This document shows positions 1 through 8,904 of a stretch of 64,000 bases of DNA, piece by piece. Position 1 is the stretch's first letter; each line of letters opens with the position of its first letter. The position numbers and the translations under genes are program-made. Under the pieces are notes generated by a model, which was not told where the DNA came from, did no database searches, and was given only the letters and a program-made list of their open reading frames with translations. Source of the DNA: Rhodopseudomonas sp. (lineage in GTDB: Bacteria > Pseudomonadota > Alphaproteobacteria > Rhizobiales > Xanthobacteraceae); NCBI RefSeq assembly GCF_013377015.1, contig NZ_JACABA010000001.1, positions 1,444,756 to 1,508,755 on the forward strand. Reading direction: 5' to 3'.

Positions 1-381
1 GCATTTCACGGCGGCGGATTCCGGGGCGGCGGCGCGGTTCTCGGCGGCGGCTTTCGCCCCGGGTTCCGCGGCGGCGCGATCTATCGCGGCGGCGGCTTGC
101 GCTACGGCGCGCCGATCTTTCGGCCGCACTACGCGCCGGCCCGGCACTACGGCTATCGCCGCCACCACTTCCGGCCGCGCTACTATGGCTACGCTCCGTA
201 TTACGGTTACACCCCGTATTACGACTACGCGCCGCGCTACTATTATCCGCGCCGGTCCTGCCGAATCGTCTTCACCTATTACGGCCCGCGCCAGATCTGC
301 CGCTACAAGCCGTGGCGGCATCACTTGCACCGTCATCACCACCACCGGCACCACCACCACGTCCGGCGGGTGTATTATTGA
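1..381 (+). CDS. His/Tyr/Gly-rich protein, 3' part
   Basis: The reading frame is open from the first base of the window to a TGA at 379-381, giving 126 C-terminal residues; the start lies upstream. The visible part begins with Gly-rich repeats (GGGF, FRGG, IYRGGG), continues with about 30 residues of Tyr-rich YGY/PYYGY repeats, and ends with a histidine-rich tail containing HHHHRHHHH. Two Cys lie in a short more ordered segment (SCRIVFTYYG...RQICRYKP). No family is recognised with certainty. Such Gly/Tyr/His-rich low-complexity proteins in rhizobia are usually small and exported, and metal binding by the His tail is only an inference. A hairpin terminator follows 24 bases after the stop. Confidence 0.6.
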   Translation, partial: AFHGGGFRGGGAVLGGGFRPGFRGGAIYRGGGLRYGAPIFRPHYAPARHYGYRRHHFRPRYYGYAPYYGYTPYYDYAPRYYYPRRSCRIVFTYYGPRQICRYKPWRHHLHRHHHHRHHHHVRRVYY

Positions 382-403
382 GCTCTGACCGATTGCCGAA
401 CGG

Positions 404-433
404 AAACAGGCGCCCGATGGGCGCCTGTTGTTT
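404..433. terminator. Hairpin terminator between convergent genes
   Basis: A perfect 11-bp stem (AACAGGCGCCC at 405-415, GGGCGCCTGTT at 419-429) encloses a GAT loop and is followed on the plus strand by a T-rich stretch (gtttgtgtt). It lies between the upstream plus-strand gene and the convergent leuC, so it probably ends transcription of the former and may act in both directions. Confidence 0.7.
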
Positions 434-457
434 GTGTTCGAAGCTCAGCAACGTGGC

Positions 458-1876
<1,419 letters not shown>

Positions 1877-2088
1877 GAGCTTGAACCTTGGTTCGGAATC
1901 GAAATGGGAGCGACGAGCACGCGGCGAGCGCGGTGCGCTCAAGCCGTCAGCGCAGCCGTCGTCAGCCGGCCGAAAAACCGCCATGGCAGGCGGATGCGGT
2001 CGTCGAGCACGATGCGTGCGATGATCTGACGCTCTGGAAACATTCCATCCATATAGCACGAAGCGGCAGCACGACAACGCTTCGGCTC
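1877..2088. other. leuC upstream region
   Basis: Part of the 365-base stretch between leuC and rplS. It should hold the leuC promoter and leader (minus strand). Short open frames run through it on both strands but none has a plausible start signal or family resemblance. No leader peptide rich in Leu codons and no clear -35/-10 pair was recognised. The remainder of the gap is the palindromic repeat at 2089-2168 and the terminator at 2190-2215. Confidence 0.5.
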
Positions 2089-2168
2089 GTCATTGCGAGC
2101 GAAGCGAAGCAATCCAGAAGTCACAAGCAGAAACTGGATTGCTTCGTCGCTTCGCTCCTCGCAATGAC
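2089..2168. repeat. Palindromic intergenic repeat (GTCATTGCGAGCGAAGCGAA type)
   Basis: Two arms in inverted orientation: GTCATTGCGAGCGAAGCGAA... at 2089-2117 and ...TTCGCTCCTCGCAATGAC at 2134-2168, with a 16-base centre and a small internal insertion in the right arm. The RNA would fold into a long imperfect hairpin. Elements with these arm sequences are dispersed in many alphaproteobacterial genomes (established knowledge). It has no coding content. Confidence 0.75.
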
Positions 2169-2189
2169 AGCTCCTGCGGCGCCCAACAA

Positions 2190-2215
2190 AAAAGCGCGGC
2201 TTGCGCCGCGCTTTT
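2190..2215 (-). terminator. Rho-independent terminator of the rpsP-rplS operon
   Basis: An 11-bp perfect stem (AAAAGCGCGGC at 2190-2200, GCCGCGCTTTT at 2205-2215) with a 4-base loop. Read on the minus strand after the rplS stop, the stem is followed by TTTTTTGTTG, the classical intrinsic terminator form. It lies 27 bases downstream of rplS. Confidence 0.85.
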
Positions 2216-2241
2216 CCGAAAACTCTGCTGCGCTGCCGAAA

Positions 2242-2637
2242 TTACTCGGCGGCGGTGGCGGTGACCTTAGCCGGACGCTCGGACTTCTTCTCGACGATGC
2301 GCGCCGACTTGCCGCGCAGATTGCGCAGGTAATACAGCTTGGCGCGACGCACCTTGCCGCGGCGCACCACCTTGATCGAGTCGATCATCGGGGACAGCAG
2401 CGGGAACACGCGCTCGACGCCCTCGCCGTAGGAAATCTTCCGCACGGTGAAGCTTTCATTGATGCCGCCGCCGGAGCGGCCGATGCAGACGCCTTCATAG
2501 GCCTGCACGCGGGAGCGCTCGCCTTCGACGACCTTGACGTTGACGATCACGGTGTCGCCGGGCCCGAACTCCGGAATTTCCTTGCCGGCGGAGAGCTTGT
2601 CGAACTGCTCTTTTTCGAGCGTCTGAATGAGATTCAT
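2242..2637 (-). CDS. rplS: 50S ribosomal protein L19
   Basis: Ribosomal protein at the 30S-50S interface. The 131-residue product starts [15 protein letters not shown]. The ATG at 2637 is preceded by GGAGAA at a good Shine-Dalgarno distance; the longer upstream frame is only read-through of the trmD-rplS spacer. The L19 core is clear: [51 protein letters not shown], and the basic end [22 protein letters not shown]-terminal tail of about 12 residues ([12 protein letters not shown]) goes beyond the shorter enterobacterial protein, as is common in alphaproteobacteria. It is the last gene of ffh-rpsP-rimM-trmD-rplS and is followed by a strong terminator. Confidence 0.98.
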   Translation of the reverse strand: MNLIQTLEKEQFDKLSAGKEIPEFGPGDTVIVNVKVVEGERSRVQAYEGVCIGRSGGGINESFTVRKISYGEGVERVFPLLSPMIDSIKVVRRGKVRRAKLYYLRNLRGKSARIVEKKSERPAKVTATAAE

Positions 2638-2750
2638 TGCAATTCTCCATCGGCGGCGCGCCCAGCCATCCCGGCGCGGGCTGCGCGAAGATCCACTTAT
2701 CCTGCCATTGCACGGATTTGGCGCTGCTATACGGCAAAGCTGACGGCTTG

Positions 2751-3476
2751 TCACCCGTCCGTCGCGTTTTTTGGCGGTTTTTGCCGAGGCGGCGTCGGCC
2801 GCGCCGCCCAGAGGTCCGGCCGGCGGGTCCTGGTCAGCGCCTCGGCCTCGGCCTGGCGCCAAGCCGCGACCCTGGCATGGTCCCCGGAGGTGAGGATTTC
2901 CGGGATCTCGCGGCCTTCGAACAGCTGCGGGCGGGTATATTGCGGATATTCCAGCAATCCGGCGGAGAAGCTCTCGTCGGTTCCGGATTCCAGCCTGCCC
3001 ATCACCCCGGGCAGCAGCCGGACGCAGGCGTCGATCAGCGCGAGGGCGGCGATTTCGCCGCCGGACAGCACGTAGTCCCCGATCGAGACCTCCTCGAGCC
3101 CGCGGGCATCGATGACGCGCTGGTCGATGCCCTCGAACCTTCCGCAGACGATCAGCGGCCCCGGCCCCGCCGCCAGTTCCGACACCCTCGCCTGGGTCAA
3201 TGGCCGACCGCGCGGGCTCATCACCAGCCGTGGCCGCTCCGCACCGGCGCCAGCGGCGTCGATCGCAGCCGCCAGCACGTCGGCGCGCAGCACCATGCCG
3301 GGGCCGCCGCCGGCCGGGGTATCGTCGACGCTGCGGTGTCGGTCAGTGGCCGAGTCGCGGATGTCCCGCGCCTCCAGCGCCCACAGCCCGGCCGCCAGCG
3401 CCCGCCCCGCCAGGCTGATGCCGAGCGGCCCCGGGAACATCTCGGGAAACAAAGTGAGGACGGTGGCGCGCCACAT
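2751..3476 (-). CDS. trmD: tRNA (guanine-N1)-methyltransferase
   Basis: Methylates G37 of tRNAs with G36 using S-adenosylmethionine, preventing frameshifts. The 241-residue product starts [17 protein letters not shown] start 60 bases upstream is possible on paper, but it would translate part of a palindromic repeat and was rejected. The SpoU-TrmD knot is visible in [15 protein letters not shown] and [25 protein letters not shown], and PQYTRPQ plus the ...[18 protein letters not shown] segment matches the C-terminal domain. It lies between rimM and rplS, the conserved order. A repeat of about 115 bases separates it from rimM, unusual in this otherwise tight operon. Confidence 0.97.
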   Translation of the reverse strand: MWRATVLTLFPEMFPGPLGISLAGRALAAGLWALEARDIRDSATDRHRSVDDTPAGGGPGMVLRADVLAAAIDAAGAGAERPRLVMSPRGRPLTQARVSELAAGPGPLIVCGRFEGIDQRVIDARGLEEVSIGDYVLSGGEIAALALIDACVRLLPGVMGRLESGTDESFSAGLLEYPQYTRPQLFEGREIPEILTSGDHARVAAWRQAEAEALTRTRRPDLWAARPTPPRQKPPKNATDG

Positions 3477-3506
3477 ATTTGAGATGCCTTGCAAACAAAC
3501 CGATGC

Positions 3507-3621
3507 GTCATACGCGGGCTTGACCCGCGTATCCATCTTCTTCGCGAAATGATGGATCGCCGGGCCTTCGCCGCGCCGAAGGGGCTTCGGCCCCGCAGGC
3601 GGGTCAAGCCCGACGATGACG
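3507..3621. repeat. Palindromic intergenic repeat (GTCATACGCGGGCTTGACCC type)
   Basis: The left arm GTCATACGCGGGCTTGACCC... at 3507-3537 and the right arm ...GCGGGTCAAGCCCGACGATGAC ending at 3621 are inverted relative to each other; GATGGATCGCCGGG at 3551 completes the inner part. The element lies inside the rimM-trmD spacer of the operon. If transcribed it would form a long imperfect hairpin between the two coding regions. The arms resemble dispersed repeats of Bradyrhizobium-type genomes. No gene is encoded. Confidence 0.75.
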
Positions 3622-3678
3622 GATGAATGTGATACGGCGTCGTGCGCTAAGCCGCACCCGGGACACGATGAACCTGCC

Positions 3679-4209
3679 TCAGCTCTCCGCCTGATCCGGG
3701 CCGTCGCCCTCGATCTCCGCCGGCAATTCGATCACCACCCGGCCGCCGGCCAGATCGACCGTCGGCACCACCGCGTTGGTGAACGGCAGCAGCAGCGTCG
3801 AGCCGCTCGGCGGCGCGATTTCGATGATGTCGCCGGCGCCGAAATTGTGAACCGCGATGACGCGACCTATCGGCTGGTCGGCCGTGGTAACGGCGGCGAG
3901 CCCGATCAGATCGGCGTGGTAGTATTCGTCGTCGTTGGTCGCGGGCAATTTATCGCGCGCGATGTAGAGCTCGACGCCGTTGAGGCGTTCGGCGTCCTCG
4001 CGACTGGCGACGCCTTTCAGCGTCGCCACCAGATGGCCGTTGGCCTCGCGCGCCGTCTCAACTTCGAACGATCGCGCGCCATCCTTGGTCAGGACTGGGC
4101 CATAGTCCCGCACCGCCATCGGGTCCTCGGTGAAGGTCCACAGCTTCACCGCGCCGCGCACGCCATGCGGCGCGCCGATCCGGGCGACGCAGATCTGCCC
4201 GGCCGGCAT
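3679..4209 (-). CDS. rimM: 16S rRNA maturation factor RimM
   Basis: Assists maturation of the 30S head by binding ribosomal protein S19. The 176-residue product has the usual length. The N-terminal RimM domain is visible from [19 protein letters not shown] (the family IGxxHGxRG motif) to the [14 protein letters not shown] region, followed by a PRC-barrel with [13 protein letters not shown] and GAGDIIEI...[17 protein letters not shown]. The start lies 9 bases after the rpsP stop, so translation is probably coupled. The C-terminus ends with a short acidic tail ([12 protein letters not shown]). Confidence 0.97.
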   Translation of the reverse strand: MPAGQICVARIGAPHGVRGAVKLWTFTEDPMAVRDYGPVLTKDGARSFEVETAREANGHLVATLKGVASREDAERLNGVELYIARDKLPATNDDEYYHADLIGLAAVTTADQPIGRVIAVHNFGAGDIIEIAPPSGSTLLLPFTNAVVPTVDLAGGRVVIELPAEIEGDGPDQAES

Positions 4210-4218
4210 CAGCCGGCC

Positions 4219-4551
4219 TTACTTCTTCGCGGCGGCTTCGGCGGCGGCCTTGCGCTCCTTGCGCGGCACGGCCTTTTCCGGATTGTTGCGCGGCGCGCGC
4301 TTGGCAACGCCGGCGGCATCGAGGAAACGCGCGACGCGGTCCGATGGCTGCGCGCCCTTGGCGAGCCAGCCCTTGACCTTGTCCATGTCGAGCTTCAGCC
4401 GCAGCTCATTGTCCTTGGCCAGCAGCGGATTGAAATGGCCGAGCCGCTCTATGAAGCGACCGTCGCGGGGGAAGCGCGAGTCGGCGACGACGACGTGATA
4501 GACCGGGCGCTTCTTGGTGCCGGCGCGGGCGAGGCGGATGACGACTGACAT
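4219..4551 (-). CDS. rpsP: 30S ribosomal protein S16
   Basis: Small-subunit assembly protein. The 110-residue product starts [26 protein letters not shown], the highly conserved S16 N-terminus, with [12 protein letters not shown] following. The ATG is preceded by GGAGAACTCA, a good ribosome binding site. The last 25 residues are an Ala/Lys/Glu-rich basic tail ([11 protein letters not shown]), a common alphaproteobacterial extension. It lies 44 bases downstream of ffh and 9 bases before rimM. Confidence 0.98.
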   Translation of the reverse strand: MSVVIRLARAGTKKRPVYHVVVADSRFPRDGRFIERLGHFNPLLAKDNELRLKLDMDKVKGWLAKGAQPSDRVARFLDAAGVAKRAPRNNPEKAVPRKERKAAAEAAAKK

Positions 4552-4595
4552 TGAGTTCTCCTGGTGAACGTTTCAAAAGAGGTGGGTGATCGGGA

Positions 4596-6149
4596 TTATT
4601 TCTTCTTGCCGAAGCCGGGAAAGCCACCAAGGCCAGGCAATTTCGGCATGCCGCTGAGACCGGTGAGGCCTGGCAGTTTCGGTAATCCGGAGCGCAGGCT
4701 GGGCGGAAGATCCTTCGGCAGCTCCGGCAACTGACCGCCCGGCGGCAAGCCGCCCGGCATCTTCTCGGCCATCGCCTTGATCTGTTCGGCCGACGGCAAC
4801 CCGCCGCCAAAGCCCATCGCTTGCGCCAGGCCGGCCATCGGGCCGCCCTTGCCGCGCCCCACGGCCTTCATCATGTCGGCCATGTTGCGATGCATCTTCA
4901 GCAGCTTGTTGACTTCCTCGACCTTCAGCCCGGCGCCCGCGGCGATCCGCTTCTTGCGGCTGGCCTTGAGAATGTCGGGATGCTTGCGCTCCTGCCGGGT
5001 CATCGAATCGATCACCGCGATCTGGCGCTTCAGCACCCGGTCGTCGAGGCCCGCGGCGGCGATCTGGTTCTTCATCTTGGAGATGCCGGGCATCATGCCC
5101 ATCAGCCCGCCGATGCCGCCCATCTTGGTCATCTGCTGCAACTGATCGCGCATGTCGGTCAGATCGAACTGGCCCTTGCGCATCTTCTCGGCGACGGCGG
5201 CGGCCTTCTCGGCGTCGAGATGCGAGGCGGCCTTCTCGACCAGCGACACCACGTCGCCCATGCCGAGGATCCGGCCGGCGATCCGGTCGGGGTGAAAATC
5301 TTCCAGCGCGTCGGTCTTTTCGCCGGTGCCGATCAATTTGATCGGCTTGCCGGTGACCGCGCGCATCGACAGCGCGGCGCCGCCGCGGCCGTCGCCGTCG
5401 ACCCGCGTCAGCACGATGCCGGTCAGCCCAACGCGTTCGTCGAACGAGCGCGCCAGATTGACCGCGTCCTGGCCGGTCAGCGAGTCGGCGACCAGCAGCA
5501 CTTCGTGCGGGGTGGCGACGGCTTTGATCTCGGCGGCTTCCGCCATCATCTCGTCGTCGAGCGTGGTTCGGCCGGCGGTGTCGAGCAGCAGCACGTCGTA
5601 GCCGCCGAGCTTGGCGGCTTCGAGCGCGCGGCGCGCGATCTGCGCCGGCTTCTGACCGGGAACGATCGGCAGCGTTTCGATCTGAAGGTCGCGGCCGAGC
5701 ACCGCGAGCTGCTCCATCGCCGCCGGACGATAGACGTCGAGCGACGCCATCAGAACTTTACGCTTGTCGCGCTGGGTCAGGCGGCGGGCGAGCTTGGCGG
5801 TGGTGGTGGTTTTGCCGGAGCCCTGCAGGCCGACCATCATGATGGCCACCGGCGGCACGGCGTTGAGGTCGATGGTCTGGCCTTCGGAGCCGAGCGTGGC
5901 GATCAGCTCGTCATGGACGATCTTGACCACCATCTGGCCCGGCGTCACCGACTTCACCACGGTGGCGCCGATCGCCTGCTCGCGGACCCGTTCGGTGAAG
6001 CTGCGCACCACGTCGAGCGCGACGTCGGCCTCAAGCAGCGCGCGACGCACTTCGCGCATCGCCAGATCGACGTCGGCCTCGGACAGCGAGCCGCGCCGCG
6101 TCAAGCGGTCGAGAATCCCACCCAGTTTTTCCGACAGATTGTCGAACAT
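4596..6149 (-). CDS. ffh: Signal recognition particle GTPase Ffh
   Basis: Binds signal peptides of nascent inner-membrane proteins and the SRP RNA, and docks with FtsY to deliver ribosomes to the translocon. The 517-residue product starts MFDNLSEKLGGILDRL; a longer upstream frame has no family similarity. N domain about 1-95; G domain with P-loop GLQGSGKT at 107-114, DTAGR in the G3 region and TRVDGDGRGG as the G4 element (Arg where most proteins have TKxD); then a Met-rich M domain (GGIGGLMGMMPGISKMKNQI). The last 60 residues are Pro/Gly/Leu-rich with LPGLTGL-type repeats. It heads the rpsP-rimM-trmD-rplS operon. Confidence 0.97.
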   Translation of the reverse strand: MFDNLSEKLGGILDRLTRRGSLSEADVDLAMREVRRALLEADVALDVVRSFTERVREQAIGATVVKSVTPGQMVVKIVHDELIATLGSEGQTIDLNAVPPVAIMMVGLQGSGKTTTTAKLARRLTQRDKRKVLMASLDVYRPAAMEQLAVLGRDLQIETLPIVPGQKPAQIARRALEAAKLGGYDVLLLDTAGRTTLDDEMMAEAAEIKAVATPHEVLLVADSLTGQDAVNLARSFDERVGLTGIVLTRVDGDGRGGAALSMRAVTGKPIKLIGTGEKTDALEDFHPDRIAGRILGMGDVVSLVEKAASHLDAEKAAAVAEKMRKGQFDLTDMRDQLQQMTKMGGIGGLMGMMPGISKMKNQIAAAGLDDRVLKRQIAVIDSMTRQERKHPDILKASRKKRIAAGAGLKVEEVNKLLKMHRNMADMMKAVGRGKGGPMAGLAQAMGFGGGLPSAEQIKAMAEKMPGGLPPGGQLPELPKDLPPSLRSGLPKLPGLTGLSGMPKLPGLGGFPGFGKKK

Positions 6150-6350
6150 CGGCACAAACCCAGACAACGGCCTCAGAAAGGCCTGCACAAACCAATATCG
6201 CGCCCGAGGGCGCATCGCGCTGTCGGGCGTTGACCTCCGGCCTCTTGGGCCGGGCGGCGGGTCGAAAAGAAGACTTTTCGAGATTGGCCGGATCAATACG
6301 CCGACTGAGGCCTGAGTTCAAGCTCTGCAGCATCGACCCCATCAGCCAGC

Positions 6351-6378
6351 TTGACGCTGGCTGGCCATCTGCTAGTTT
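6351..6378 (+). promoter_or_regulatory. Promoter of the toxin-antitoxin pair
   Basis: TTGACG at 6351-6356 and TAGTTT at 6373-6378 are separated by 16 bases, close to the sigma-70 pattern. Transcription would start around 6385, inside the operator palindrome that directly follows and about 20 bases before the antitoxin start codon. Confidence 0.55.
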
Positions 6379-6379
6379 T

Positions 6380-6400
6380 AACCGGTCAAATTGACCGGTT
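6380..6400. promoter_or_regulatory. Operator palindrome before the antitoxin gene
   Basis: A perfect inverted repeat: AACCGGTCAA (6380-6389), one central A, TTGACCGGTT (6391-6400). It lies between the predicted -10 and the antitoxin ATG at 6408. Phd/YefM antitoxins repress their own operons by binding such palindromes, alone or with the toxin, so this is the likely autoregulatory site. Its use as operator is inferred from position and symmetry. Confidence 0.7.
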
Positions 6401-6407
6401 GAAACTC

Positions 6408-6653
6408 ATGAAGCAAATTCAAGCGTCAGAAGCCAAAGCGAAATTCTCCGAATTGCTGGATCAGGTGGAGCAAGGCGAGACAATTGCGATCACGCGTCAC
6501 GGCAAGGTGGTCGCGCGTATTGCGCCGCCCGAGAACCGGCGTCCCGCCGACGTCGTGCAGGCGATCGAAGAGCTCAAGGAGTTGCGCAAAGGCTCGGGAC
6601 CGGTGACGATCGAGGAAATCCTTGCTTGGCGCGATGAGGGGCGGCGCTTCTGA
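6408..6653 (+). CDS. Phd/YefM-family antitoxin
   Basis: Neutralises the PIN-domain toxin encoded immediately downstream and represses the operon. The 81-residue product starts MKQIQASEAKAKFSELLDQV. An earlier in-frame start at 6351 was rejected because it would run through the promoter and operator palindrome. The Phd/YefM signature is the N-terminal block MKQIQASEAKAKFSELLDQV followed by EQGETIAITRHGKVVARIAPP (DNA-binding and dimer part). The C-terminal third (EELKELRKGSGPVTIEEILAW) is the toxin-binding part. The stop TGA (6651-6653) directly abuts the ATG of the toxin, implying translational coupling. Pairing of a Phd-type antitoxin with a VapC-type toxin is common. Confidence 0.9.
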   Translation: MKQIQASEAKAKFSELLDQVEQGETIAITRHGKVVARIAPPENRRPADVVQAIEELKELRKGSGPVTIEEILAWRDEGRRF

Positions 6654-7061
6654 ATGACGTTCGTGCTCGACGCCTCCACTGCGGTGGCTTGGTGCTTTGA
6701 CGAGGCGAACCCGATCGCCGACTTTGCCCTGGATCTTGCCAAAATGATCCAGCCATCAGCGCCGGCTATCCTATGGTTTGAACTTCGGAACGCGGCACTC
6801 GTCGGGATCAGGCGTGGGCGAATCACGGCGGACAGGACTGTGGACCTGCTGGCTCGTATCGAGCGCATCCGAATCGAGATCTCCCCGTTGCCGACGGCGC
6901 CCGGCGCAATCTTCGCGCTCGCAAACCGCCATCGCCTGAGCTTCTACGATGCCGCCTATCTGGAACTGGCGCAGCGCGAAGGAATAGCGCTGGCGACGCT
7001 GGACCAGGCGTTGGCCCGCGCAGCGCGGGCCGAAGCCGTGCCGCTGATCGGCGCGGCATGA
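6654..7061 (+). CDS. vapC: VapC-family PIN-domain ribonuclease toxin
   Basis: Predicted Mg-dependent endoribonuclease toxin; many VapC proteins cut tRNA or rRNA, but the target here is unknown. The 135-residue product is a complete PIN domain. The acidic metal-binding residues are visible: Asp6 (FVLDAS), Glu43 (WFELRNA), Asp99 (SFYDAAYLELA) and Asp117 (ATLDQAL). All four are intact, so the enzyme looks functional. The ATG follows the antitoxin stop with no gap. The pair lies between ffh (divergent) and a metallo-beta-lactamase fold gene, away from any recognisable mobile element. Confidence 0.92.
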   Translation: MTFVLDASTAVAWCFDEANPIADFALDLAKMIQPSAPAILWFELRNAALVGIRRGRITADRTVDLLARIERIRIEISPLPTAPGAIFALANRHRLSFYDAAYLELAQREGIALATLDQALARAARAEAVPLIGAA

Positions 7062-7074
7062 TTAGGCCAAACCC

Positions 7075-8127
7075 TTGATTGCACGTCGGAGAGTTCTGAA
7101 CTTGCTGGCATGGCTTGGCGCCACGGCCGGCCTCCCAACCTTCTGGATCTCCCGCATGGCGAACTACACCGGCCCGGTCTCGGACCATTTCGACGGCACG
7201 CGCTTCTTCGATCCCGACGGGGCGGAGCCCAAAGGCGTCGGCGAAGTGCTGCGCTGGCGCTTTACCCACAAGCCGGCGAAATGGCCCGAACGGGCGCCGA
7301 GCCACGTCGACACGCCGCCGCCGCGCGTCGATGGCGGCAGCGTGCGACTGTCCTATGTCGGTCATGTCAGCTGGCTGATCCAGAGCGCGAGCGTCAATAT
7401 CCTGGTCGATCCGGTGTGGTCTGATCGTGCCTCGCCGTTCTCCTTCGCCGGGCCTAAGCGGGTCAGCGCGCCGGGCATTGCCTTCGATACGCTGCCGCCG
7501 ATCGACGTGGTGCTGGTGTCGCACGGCCATTACGACCACCTCGATCTGGCGACGCTGTCGAAGCTCGCGGCGAAACATGCGCCGCGCGTCATCACCCCGC
7601 TCGGCAACGACCTCACCATGGCCTCGCATGACGAGGCGATCCGCGCCGAAGCGTTCGACTGGCACGACCGCGTCGAACTCGGCTCCGGCCTCGCGGTGAC
7701 GCTGGTGCCGACGCGGCACTGGACCGCACGCGGGGTGTTCGATCGCAACAAGGCGCTGTGGGCGAGTTTTGTGCTGGAAACGCCGGCGGGCAAGATCTAC
7801 GTCGTGTGCGATTCCGGCTATGGCGAGGGCAAGCATTTTCGCCGCGTGCGCGATGCCCATGGCCCGCTACGGTTGGCGCTGCTGCCGATCGGGGCATACG
7901 AGCCGCGCTGGTTCATGAAGGACCAGCACATGAACCCGTCCGACGCCGTGAAGGCACTGGAAGACTGCGGCGCCGAACAGGCGCTGGCGCATCACCACGC
8001 CACGTTCCAGCTGACCGACGAGGCGATCGACGCGCCTCTCAAGGCGCTGCATGCGGCGCTCGACCACGCCAACATTCCGCGCGAACGATTTGCCGCATTG
8101 CAGCCCGGGCAGGTCATGGAAATCTGA
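7075..8127 (+). CDS. Metallo-beta-lactamase fold hydrolase, exported
   Basis: Putative metal-dependent hydrolase of the UlaG/NAPE-PLD-like branch; substrate unknown. The 350-residue product has the binuclear metal motif H150-G-H152-Y-D154-H155 (VSHGHYDHLDL), an early VGHVSWLIQ segment, the middle histidine in VTLVPTRHW, and VVCDSGYGEGKHF. The N-terminus MIARRRVLNLLAWLGATAGLP has an Arg-rich n-region and a hydrophobic stretch, suggesting membrane anchoring or a Tat-type signal; this is an inference. The start is a TTG at 7075; the next Met in frame (residue 29) would remove the signal. It starts 13 bases after vapC, same strand. Confidence 0.8.
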   Translation: MIARRRVLNLLAWLGATAGLPTFWISRMANYTGPVSDHFDGTRFFDPDGAEPKGVGEVLRWRFTHKPAKWPERAPSHVDTPPPRVDGGSVRLSYVGHVSWLIQSASVNILVDPVWSDRASPFSFAGPKRVSAPGIAFDTLPPIDVVLVSHGHYDHLDLATLSKLAAKHAPRVITPLGNDLTMASHDEAIRAEAFDWHDRVELGSGLAVTLVPTRHWTARGVFDRNKALWASFVLETPAGKIYVVCDSGYGEGKHFRRVRDAHGPLRLALLPIGAYEPRWFMKDQHMNPSDAVKALEDCGAEQALAHHHATFQLTDEAIDAPLKALHAALDHANIPRERFAALQPGQVMEI

Positions 8128-8193
8128 CGAGCCCGGCGCCAGCTCTGTGACGCGACATGAAGAATGCCGCACGGCGTCCAGGACACCGTGAGA

Positions 8194-8904
8194 TTACTGC
8201 CCCGCTGGCTTGATCGCCCAGCTGACGTTGACCGATACGCTTAGCGTTTCCTCGCCGGGCGCGACCGCAGCGGAGGCGGCCATGCCTACGGCCATCTTGC
8301 GGTATGCCAACGGGCCGGGTCCGCCGCCCTCCGATATGCTGAGCGGCGCGCCCAGCGCCACGCCAGCGGCACGGGCGTAGATGTCCGCCTTGCGTTTGGC
8401 GTCCGCGATCGCCTGGGTGCGAGCGTCGTCGAGCAACTTCGACGCCGAGGCGACCATGAAATTGATGCCGCCGATCTCGTTGGCACCGGCACCGACCATG
8501 GTGTCGATCACACTGGCGAGTTTGGCGACATCGCGAAGCTTGACGGTGACGTGGTTCGACGCGCGGTAGCCGGTCAGCACGTTCGGGCCCGACTGAGTCC
8601 GATTGGCATATTGCGGCTGCAGCGACAGCCGCGAGGTCTGCAGATCCTTGCCGTCGATGCCGGCGTTCTTCAGCGCCAGTAGCACCTTGCCCATCTCGAT
8701 ATTATTGGCCTCCGACGCTTCGCGCGCGGTCCTGGCCTCGGTGGTGACGCCGCCATCGATGGTGGCCTGGTCGGGAGGCACCGAGACGCTGGCCTCGCCA
8801 GTCACCGAAATCGCCGGCGGTGGCGCGGTCTGCGCCAGCGCAGGCACGGTCCCCAGCATGGCCGACGCCAAAGCGGCGGCGATCAGAGCGCGATGCGTCA
8901 TCAT
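8194..8904 (-). CDS. SIMPL-domain (DUF541) secreted protein
   Basis: Predicted periplasmic protein of the SIMPL/DUF541 family (YggE-like in E. coli), of uncertain biochemical role and sometimes linked to oxidative stress. The 236-residue product has a clear signal peptide ([25 protein letters not shown], cleavage likely after ALA-Q) and then the family core: ISVTGEASVSVPPDQATIDGGV, LQTSRLSLQPQY, GYRASNHVTVKLRD, and KADIYARAAGVALG. The start overlaps the stop of the upstream gene in an ATGA-type junction (two possible ATGs, 8904 and 8901), so the two genes are translationally coupled. It converges on the hydrolase gene at 8127. Confidence 0.85.
   Translation of the reverse strand: MMTHRALIAAALASAMLGTVPALAQTAPPPAISVTGEASVSVPPDQATIDGGVTTEARTAREASEANNIEMGKVLLALKNAGIDGKDLQTSRLSLQPQYANRTQSGPNVLTGYRASNHVTVKLRDVAKLASVIDTMVGAGANEIGGINFMVASASKLLDDARTQAIADAKRKADIYARAAGVALGAPLSISEGGGPGPLAYRKMAVGMAASAAVAPGEETLSVSVNVSWAIKPAGQ

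Noticed and set aside
3477-3536. Upstream extension of trmD
   Set aside because: The extra 20 residues are translation of the palindromic repeat arm, not conserved protein sequence.
4821-6233. 470-codon plus-strand open frame
   Set aside because: Antisense to ffh; no family resemblance.
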